Shown piece by piece: positions 57,396-64,000 of a DNA stretch of 64,000 nt. Both the position numbers and the translations under genes were made by a program. The notes beneath the pieces were generated by a model. The model had not been told where the DNA came from and made no database searches. It saw nothing but the letters and a program-made list of their open reading frames with translations. Source of the stretch: Telopea speciosissima (taxonomy: Eukaryota; Streptophyta; Magnoliopsida; Proteales; Proteaceae); assembly GCF_018873765.1 (NCBI RefSeq), contig NC_057925.1, forward strand, positions 48,329,010-48,393,009, in the 5' to 3' direction. How positions within the stretch are numbered: position 1 is the stretch's first letter; every line of letters starts with the position of its first letter.

Positions 57396-58376
57396 ATTTA
57401 TGTTCTACGGATCATGGAACCTGGAGCCGCCCTTACCCTTCTCTGGTATAGAAACCCTAGAAAAAAAATCAAAATCATTTTTTTTCTGAGGATCTATGGA
57501 TAGCAGAGAATTACAGATGAGGTATTCAAATCAAGTTTGTAATTATATACGTGACGATTGCTTTCACGTGGATGATTTGATTTACGAGTCAAAAAGGGCA
57601 CTCAAGAAGTTTTTTATATTTAAAAAATCTGGTGCTTAGGAGGTTTTGGTAATCGATCATGGCGCCCGAGGGTTTCACAAATTGGAATTAGATCGGTTGA
57701 ATCGGCAAGTATAGCATATGATTTTAATAATCTCGAACTCTGTTCGATTTAACCCCAAAAGAACAAGAACTATGTTGATCCGAATCGGCCGATCCATACT
57801 TAACGTTTTAGGATTCAGAATCAGATTGGTGGAATTGCCTGATTCATAATTGGGATTGGCGGTCCCCAATCCAAATTCAAGAGTGATCTGTATCGATGGA
57901 TCGGTACAGATCAAAGGTAATATGTTAAGAAATCCATTTATTAAAGGGTAAAGTACATGTACCCCTATAATGCATCCAATATTCCGTATCCCCTAAGGTT
58001 TTGAAAAATCCACGTATCACCCTTGTAAATTCCACGTATCATCCCTACTTTACCCCCTTAATTTCAGAGAAATCCAAACCATAAAATTTAGCCGTTAAGT
58101 GCTAAAAACTTGACCATTCTACCATTTCTTTTATATTTATAAATTTGAAAAGATCTAATTACCCTGATCTATTTATTCATAATATGAAAAAACCCTTTTA
58201 CCCTCATCTTCCCCAAAATAGAAATATGCTTCAACAACTGGTGGAGTTAACGATCGATACAAGGAGATTTGGATTGGTATCGATTGAGATCTGTAAGCGT
58301 ATCTGATACCAATTTTAAAAACCCTGATCCATAACGGATTTCTAGGGCTCTAGCAATCCCCAAAATAGAAATCCCA
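57396..58376. other. Intergenic, degenerate repeats
   Basis: 57670-57920 and 58250-58330 contain AATCGG/GATCGG-type words. 57945-58110 (AAAGGGTAAAGTACATGTAC, CACGTATCACCCTTG) resembles a single Mutator-type terminal repeat without a visible partner. No gene. Confidence 0.45.
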
Positions 58377-58563
58377 TTAGTTTAAGAGAACTAAACAAAA
58401 TTGAGTTTTCTTACAAAAAAAAACACCAAAATTGAGTTTTCTTTTACCAAATTAACCAATACAGTGTTCCTCCATCAACCATTTACATTTTTGGACAGGT
58501 TTACCCTTCTATCTCCATCTCCGATCACCCCTCCCACCCCACATCCCACCTAGACCTGCAACC

Positions 58564-58624
58564 CCCCAACCCTCCCCTGCCCCGCCCCGCCCCACCCCAC
58601 CCCACCCCACCCCACCCCACCCCC
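58564..58624. repeat. CCCCA minisatellite (G4/i-motif capable)
   Basis: CCCCGCCCCGCC leading into about seven CCCCA units. The minus strand is a run of GGGGT, able in principle to form G-quadruplexes. Lies inside the candidate second Pack-MULE. Confidence 0.85.
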
Positions 58625-58992
58625 TACACTCTCCGCCACCGTTCATCCGATCCGTCCCGGTGTTTCCTTACACCCCACCCCTGCATTCCCTGCAATCCTG
58701 CCCCATCCCCTTGAGTAAGATCAAACAGTGAAAAATCGATTACTCGAATCAAACAATTATGTCGCATATTCCATTAAAATCTCATTCTGATTCAATACAG
58801 TACATGGAGAAATCAAGTATCACAACTAATATCAAATGGAAAATCACATATGTTCATTGATCCATTTAACTTGCCAAAAAACAATATTTTTGTAAACACT
58901 TTGGTCGATTAATACAAAAGACAGTAAGAAATGCAAGATTGCAGTACTGTAATAAACTCAGATCTGAGAAATGAGAGTGAGGATTTTTCTGT

Positions 58993-59528
58993 TCAGTTTG
59001 TCCCTCTTGTAACAAGAACACGAACTGGTTCTTTCACCATCTCAGCATCAAGAAATGCCATATTGTAGTAATCAATCTTGTTCTTGATCGACTTCAAGAG
59101 GTAATGAGCACCGAATGGATTCTCATATGAGTTTGGCGAGGACTCTGAAACGAATAGAACCCTAGGCTTGTTCGGAGCATTGAAATTGGGGAAATCAAGG
59201 TCCATTTCACTCGCTGCTCGTTCCAATCAAAGACCTTGGGGCCAAGACTATAGTGTTTGTTAGGATTAGGCTTCTCATCGTCTCCTTCTTCGTCAAACGC
59301 TATCTTTGTGAACCCTAAACCCAAACAGGAATCGGTTGCGAGGTTGACCTCAGGACCTGAACAATATGTGTGGTAGGGTAGGGTTTGCTTCATCGGAAAT
59401 GGAGATTCAACCAAACTTCCCCTTGGCATGTTAGAATCTCTAAATACAAACCCTGACTTAACCAGGAACTGGGCAGCAAGTGAGGTTGCAGGTGTGGGGT
59501 GGGGCGAGAGGAAGAAGAAGATGACCAA
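58993..59528 (-). pseudogene. GT34 xyloglucan xylosyltransferase-like fragment
   Basis: Minus-strand pieces in order: DEKPNPNKHYSLGPKVFDWN (family: YxLGPKISDWDEQR), then, one frame away, NKPRVLFVSESSPNSYENPF and GAHYLLKSIKNKIDYYNMAF followed by LDAE (family: PPNPCDNPIGDHYLLKSIKN and YNMAHLDAE). The match is to XXT3/XXT5-like glycosyltransferase family 34. There is a frame slip, a missing stretch between KIDY and YNMA, and neither the DxD region nor the rest of the catalytic domain. A captured, dead fragment; the first 50 residues (PTPATSLAAQFLVKSG) do not match. Confidence 0.72.
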
Positions 59529-59633
59529 CGTTCCCCTTCATTGTCCTCAAGGGTAAAAACTGTCCAATAACCACTCTATTGGTTAGTTTGGTAAAAGAAA
59601 ACTCAATTTTGTCCAACTTTGTTAAACTAAATA

Positions 59634-60126
59634 GTAAGTAATTACTTTTGTAAAAGAAAACATAATACTGTCTACTCTCGTAGTTTTCCCTAAAAAAATC
59701 ACTTTTACTTAAATATATATATTTTTTTGGGTAGATACAAACAATCTTATCATTATCTGCCTCCGATGATATTTATACATGTCGGCTTATATGATCCATA
59801 TCTAAAACCATGGTTTCAATAATCAAGAATTGGATCAGTGAATCGGGCATATCTGAATCATAATCGACTGACACTAATCTTAATTGTTCGTGCTTGAATC
59901 AAAATTGGATTGACAGATCCAATCTAGATCCGTCGATTCCTAGTCATTTTCTTCTTAATCCAACTTAAATCAGATCAAGCCAATTCTTAATCTTAAAGCT
60001 GATCCCATTTTCACCTCTAAATAGCTTAAAATCGATTGAGTCGAATCAATTCCGATTGATTCTGATCCAATTAAAATTGGCTTCAGCCAATTCAATCTTT
60101 GATTCCAATATTTGAAACCTTGCCTA
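59634..60126. other. Intergenic, AATTGG/GATTGA degenerate repeat
   Basis: 59800-60110 belongs to the dispersed family described at 14420. No gene. Confidence 0.5.
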
Positions 60127-60324
60127 TTAGGATCCGGCTCGTCTCCAGGGAGCCTATCACCCAAGGAATACCCAAGAGATCATCCAAGGGCTAGACTATG
60201 TTGCACACATCCTGATGCATGTCCAACCAACCATCAGGATGTGTGTATCATGGCCCAACGGGCCAATCACTGGATGCCCCCTGGCACTCCTTGTGCACTG
60301 GACTCCCTAGAGAGGAGCTCAATC
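60127..60324. mobile_element. MITE with GGCTCGTCTCCAGGGAG-type ends
   Basis: Left GATCCGGCTCGTCTCCAGGG and right CCCTAGAGAGGAGCTCAATC are inverted (about 19 of 24). A central palindrome pairs CACACATCCTGATG with CATCAGGATGTGTG. Flanks begin TTGCCTA on both sides (60120-60126 and 60325-60331), suggesting a 7-8 bp duplication and a hAT-type origin. The open frame over it (about 89 codons) is not a gene. Confidence 0.65.
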
Positions 60325-60331
60325 TTGCCTA

Positions 60332-61349
60332 AAACCCTAGGGATGGCAAAACACAAACCCTTATTCCGAGGACAAGGGTAAAGAGCATTATTGTCATTAA
60401 GACTCATGTTTTTTTTTTTGTTTTTTTTATATTCCAAAAAAGCATTTCATCTGACTCTTCAGCCAAGGATAGGGATATATTAATTAATTAATTAATGAGA
60501 TATGTGAGAAGAAGACATGTGAATATGATGGAAACCGATGCCGAAAGCCAAATGGAATTTGAATGATACTTTCTTAACCTTTTGTGAACCAGTTTTATTA
60601 TTTAATGGGCAAGAATTTCTTCCTTTTCTTCCCCCTTTTTTCTCCTCCTCTCCTTCCAAGCCAGCCTCAAAGTCCTGTATGGATTGAAGATTAGGAAACG
60701 CATCTGTTTTTTCCTCTTCTTGGGTTCCATTCACAAATTGGCAACACATCGCTGACTGTCCCGTTGCTCTTGCATCAACATGGGGCCAATGAGAGCACAT
60801 AGAGACATCAACATTGAGATTTTTTATTTCTAAGGAGATGGAATGGTAATTTTATATGCTCCGGTGTTAGGGTATAGGTAGGGGTCACGCGATTTGGCAA
60901 TGTTCTTTTTCTCTTAATGCATATGTAAAAAGAATGACATGACACGGACAGTTTTAGGTATTAATATCATATTAGTTGTATTGGTATATGACAAATGCCA
61001 TTATGGTGGTATTGGTATAAAAGAAGGGAAAATAGCAAAAAAACCAAGGTATCAATATTTTTGAAGGGCAAAATGATCTAATCCATCCCAATATGCCAGG
61101 TCCATATCGGCTGAGAATGATACAGGTATTGATACCGAGATGGTTGCACGCACAAATTATACCCGCCATGGTTTTAGTTAACATTAACGGTACTTGTATC
61201 GGTCTTATCTGATACCGATACCAATTCATATCAATTGAATTAATCCGTATTGATTCAATTCGATATCAAAAACTGATTTCTTGATTTTTTGTTTAAAAAA
61301 AAAAAAACATTTTTCAGTTGTATCCGTCTATTCGAATCGATATCATATC
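60332..61349. other. Intergenic with MITE-family and TATCGG-family pieces
   Basis: TTAATTAA-type repeat at 60478-60496; a MITE-family member at 60745-60915 (TTTTTTATTTCTAAGGAG, then GCTCCGGTGTTAGGGTATAG); TATCGG words from 60950. No gene. Confidence 0.5.
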
Positions 61350-61893
61350 TGTTAGAAATCTGTAACAAAAAGGGAGAGGACAGAAAGATGGCCTGAGTCG
61401 AACGAAATCGTTCTGTCCTTAAGACGGTATTTGCACCCTCCTAATCCTACAGCCGGACTGTTACTGGTTGCAGAGACAGTAACACTGTGAAGCTATTTTT
61501 ATGTTTTTGGACTGAGAGAATTCGTGGCCCATTTATAGGCCCACAAAGCCTGTTCGGATGGGTCACACCCATTGGCTCATATGGGTTGACCTAACAGGTC
61601 ATGACTATTGGGCTGGGCTCCCTTGGCTGATCGTGTGGGTTGCATGTACTCCCTCTTTGATCAGCCACCAATCCAATGGTCGGATCGATCCAAGCACCCT
61701 TTGATCAGACACCGTCGATCTCGAAAAGATTAAGGTGACATACTGCGACGATGCGAAGTGTAAAGTGCGTAATCAAAGCGCCATATTGCGCCTCACGCAC
61801 ACGCGCTTGGACGGTTATCGTCCTCGCTCGTAAGTGCACCGTACAATCTCTTCTAGCATTACATGTGATAATAATAACTACTAACTACTAACA
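61350..61893. mobile_element. Probable solo LTR fossil, about 544 bp
   Basis: Begins TGTTAG and ends CTAACA, the TG...CA ends of an LTR, with CATAT found just outside both ends (offset by one base on the left). The inside is non-coding and less AT-rich than its surroundings. No internal element parts are present on either side, so if it is an LTR it is solo. Family not identified; the call is tentative. Confidence 0.4.
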
Positions 61894-62650
61894 CATATAA
61901 ATCCAACGAACTTTCTTTCCATAGCCGATGTGGGACTAAAAATCCACATCAATATTTTAAAAAATTCCAATAATATCATTATCTGATTCCAACAATACCG
62001 ATACATATCAGCCGATATAGCCAATACGATACCCATACTTAGAACACTGATATCCACTGGTCTTAGTCCTTTGCTTTGTGTCTCTCTCAATTTTACGCTA
62101 TTTATGCCATTTTGGCATTCAAAGGGAAGCATAAGAAAGATAACTTTATTTTCACGAAGAAGTTAAGGATCACTTTATAAGAAAGTGTCTGTAGAATTGA
62201 TTGAAATTTCTCCTTTTGGGAGGAGGCTTCGTGTAACCGGGGTTTTCCTTTGGGTTTGAGCCATAAATTCGGGCAAGTTTAAGGGTTTCTTCATTAACTC
62301 AAATAAAAAAAGCAAAAAGTTTTTAGACACGGCTGCCCAACACCAGCCCAGATTGACTATCCATTTTTTTTTGATAAGGACCGGATTGACTATCCCACAT
62401 TCCCACCCGAAGTCCCCAACCCGTTGGCCTTAATTAACCTTCCAAGTTCCAATACTGATCTGTCTGATCACCACAATTTATTGTCTTATGCTAAATGGAG
62501 GGTTTAGATTTATTCAAACCATTCTAAATCTAATGGGTGGGAGTTCATACGAAGCTGCGGTTGTGGGGTAGTTTACATTTCATTAATTTGTATAGTTTTA
62601 GGTGTTTTTTTCTCATCTCCTCCTTCCTCGCTGCCTGATCAAACCGAATG
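61894..62650. other. Intergenic, nothing recognised
   Basis: 61965-62060 carries TATCGG-family words. No gene or other element seen. Confidence 0.4.
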
Positions 62651-62651
62651 G

Positions 62652-63065
62652 TAGGGGTGTGAGGGTGTCAAACAGTTGATTCGGTCCGGTTGGTTTTCAA
62701 TTTGTTTGCGTATCCAGTCAAATTAAAACCGAATTGATAAGATGTTCGGTCTACAAAAACAAAAAACAAAACCAAAACCGACAGTTATCGGTCTGGTTGG
62801 TTTCAATCTGTTACCGGTTGCTTTTTAACAGTCCTTGTCTGGTCTCAATTTTTTCATATGTAAAAACGATAGAATAAAAACTGAATTTTATTGGGTATTT
62901 CGGTTTTTATCAGTCTTATTGGTCGGTTCATTAGTTTCGGTCTTTTAGCGGTTTCAAAAAACCAAAAGCATACCAAACAGGCAAACAATAAGGATTTCAT
63001 TCGGTCGATTTTGATTCGATCCGATCCAATCAATTTAATAGGCCGGTCTAATTTGAAACCCTTAT
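62652..63065. mobile_element. hAT-like MITE, degraded
   Basis: Left GAGGGTGTCAAA and right TTTGAAACCCTTA are imperfectly inverted; the interior is made of GGTCGGTTTTGG and AAAACCGAA words as in the elements at 38368 and 54852. No target duplication visible. Confidence 0.4.
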
Positions 63066-64000
63066 ATTGACTACAATCGAGTTACTATCACTACTAGGCG
63101 AATGTTAGAAGAAGAAGATCGAGCGAGAAAACTATACTCAGGGACCTAGTTTCTTCAACCATGGGACCTGACCTTCAAATTGGATTAATGAAAGATATTT
63201 CCAACCTCAGACGATAGGGGTGGGAGTTCATGATGAACCCAGGTCCATTCATAGTTGACATCATCAATGGTGATGAGATTCTCTATTCAACACAAATAAA
63301 GGAAAACTTAATCCTTGTAGGCTGTAGCCCAGCTTGGCCCAGTCCTAGGATGTTCTTAGGATTTTCTTCCTTCTATTTTCAATAATTAAAAATAAAATAT
63401 CTCCAAAGTTTTCAATTTTGAATTTTAGTCTAATTTTTAGAGCTTTATATGTCTATATAGAAAGCTGGTACTGAGTTATAATTTAGTAATTTACCAAAAA
63501 AAAAAAAGTTATAACGTAGTAGTAGACAAATGGATGATGACATCAACATATCAACAAAGTTTAAGCTCTAGAGGTCCAGACAACAATCTCATTCCCCATT
63601 AAAAAAAATAAGGAAATGATTCTTTGAGCAAGCGGTGTAGAGGAGTGCACCAATGAAGTACGATAGAATTGTTTCTATAAAAGCGGATAGTGAGGTTATT
63701 TCACGTGCGAGAAAAAAAAAGGGTGCTAACGTACCCTTCCCTGGCGGTTTAGCGAACCTTTTCCCTAAAAGTTACAATGGATGTATTATATCATGTGACC
63801 TAAGCTCAATGTTTCATGATCCAGATGACCACTTCAAACTACATTAATGATATGATTTTAAATCTTGAAAATTAGATGACACCGATCCACCTGATCTTGG
63901 CCAATACTACTGATATTTCATGAGGTATTGGCTAAGATGGATTGGGATCCTCTCCAATGATGAGATCACTCCAATGAGGGATCCAACAGCTAGGCTGCCT
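63066..64000. other. Intergenic to window end, nothing recognised
   Basis: AT-rich; short frames without recognisable content. No repeat ends identified. Confidence 0.4.

Larger units (their letters stand above)
58377..59633. mobile_element. Candidate second Pack-MULE carrying a GT34 fragment
   Basis: 58377-58508 and 59549-59633 are inverted copies sharing TTAGTTTAA, ACAAAATTGAG, TTTTCTTTTACCAAA, TAACCAATA and GGACAG. The left arm has extra bases (a doubled AAAATTGAGTTTTCTT and a longer gap). Between them lies a xylosyltransferase pseudogene. I could not find a clean 9-bp duplication, so the outer limits are uncertain and the Mutator assignment is inference from the arm length and the cargo. 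Confidence 0.65.

Noticed and set aside
60112-60381. 89-codon plus-strand open frame, Cys/Pro-rich
   Set aside because: It lies across a MITE with inverted ends and an internal palindrome, which explains the open frame.
61350-61893. Reading the probable solo LTR as a complete small retroelement (TRIM)
   Set aside because: No second LTR, primer site or internal part was seen on either side.

Overview
The window is nuclear DNA of a flowering plant. It has intron-rich genes with GT-AG splice sites, plant-only gene families (plastid glucose-6-phosphate dehydrogenase, TPK potassium channel, TPD1-like peptide, UGT88-type glycosyltransferases), an Au-type SINE, a piece of chloroplast DNA and very many small DNA transposons. 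The repeat style (endless degenerate TATCGG/CGATAC and GGTCGGTTCGG tracts) reminds me of early-diverging eudicots, but that placement is a guess.

Layout. 0.5-12.0 kb, minus: a complete 10-exon TIM50 gene (355 aa), whose long introns hold an Au SINE, a tandemly doubled petD fragment from the chloroplast and old repeats. 12-15 kb: repeats and a SINE. 15.4-20.7 kb, minus: a tandem pair of TPD1-like genes, the distal copy broken, the proximal one an intact 3-exon gene (176 aa) carrying a MITE in intron 1. 23.9-29.8 kb, minus: a complete 10-exon plastid G6PDH (591 aa). 32.2-33.4 kb, plus: a 2-exon TPK1-type K+ channel (354 aa). 33.6-38.0 kb, minus: a complete 15-exon SPO11-1 (361 aa) with a 17-nt exon, tail to tail with the channel gene. 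40-52 kb: a duplicated block with two intronless UGT genes (476 aa each, 26 amino-acid differences) and a stretch mixing exon fragments of unrelated genes. 52.5 kb, minus: a small two-TM protein. 53-64 kb: mostly transposons, including a hAT-like element with a Mutator-like MITE nested in it, a Pack-MULE with a SWEET exon, a second candidate Pack-MULE with a GT34 xylosyltransferase fragment, a COG1 pseudogene, and a probable solo LTR fossil.

The genes do not form a pathway; they are neighbours by position. The most distinctive content is transduplication: at least four independent host-gene fragments (SWEET, GT34, COG1, and the eIF3h/TPR mixture) lie within 18 kb, two of them inside recognisable terminal inverted repeats. 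Duplicated segments allow several insertions to be proven by comparing a filled with an empty site. I found no CRISPR array, rRNA or tRNA gene, and no new multi-gene system. Exon coordinates were read by hand from splice sites and reading phase; every complete multi-exon model below sums to a multiple of three.
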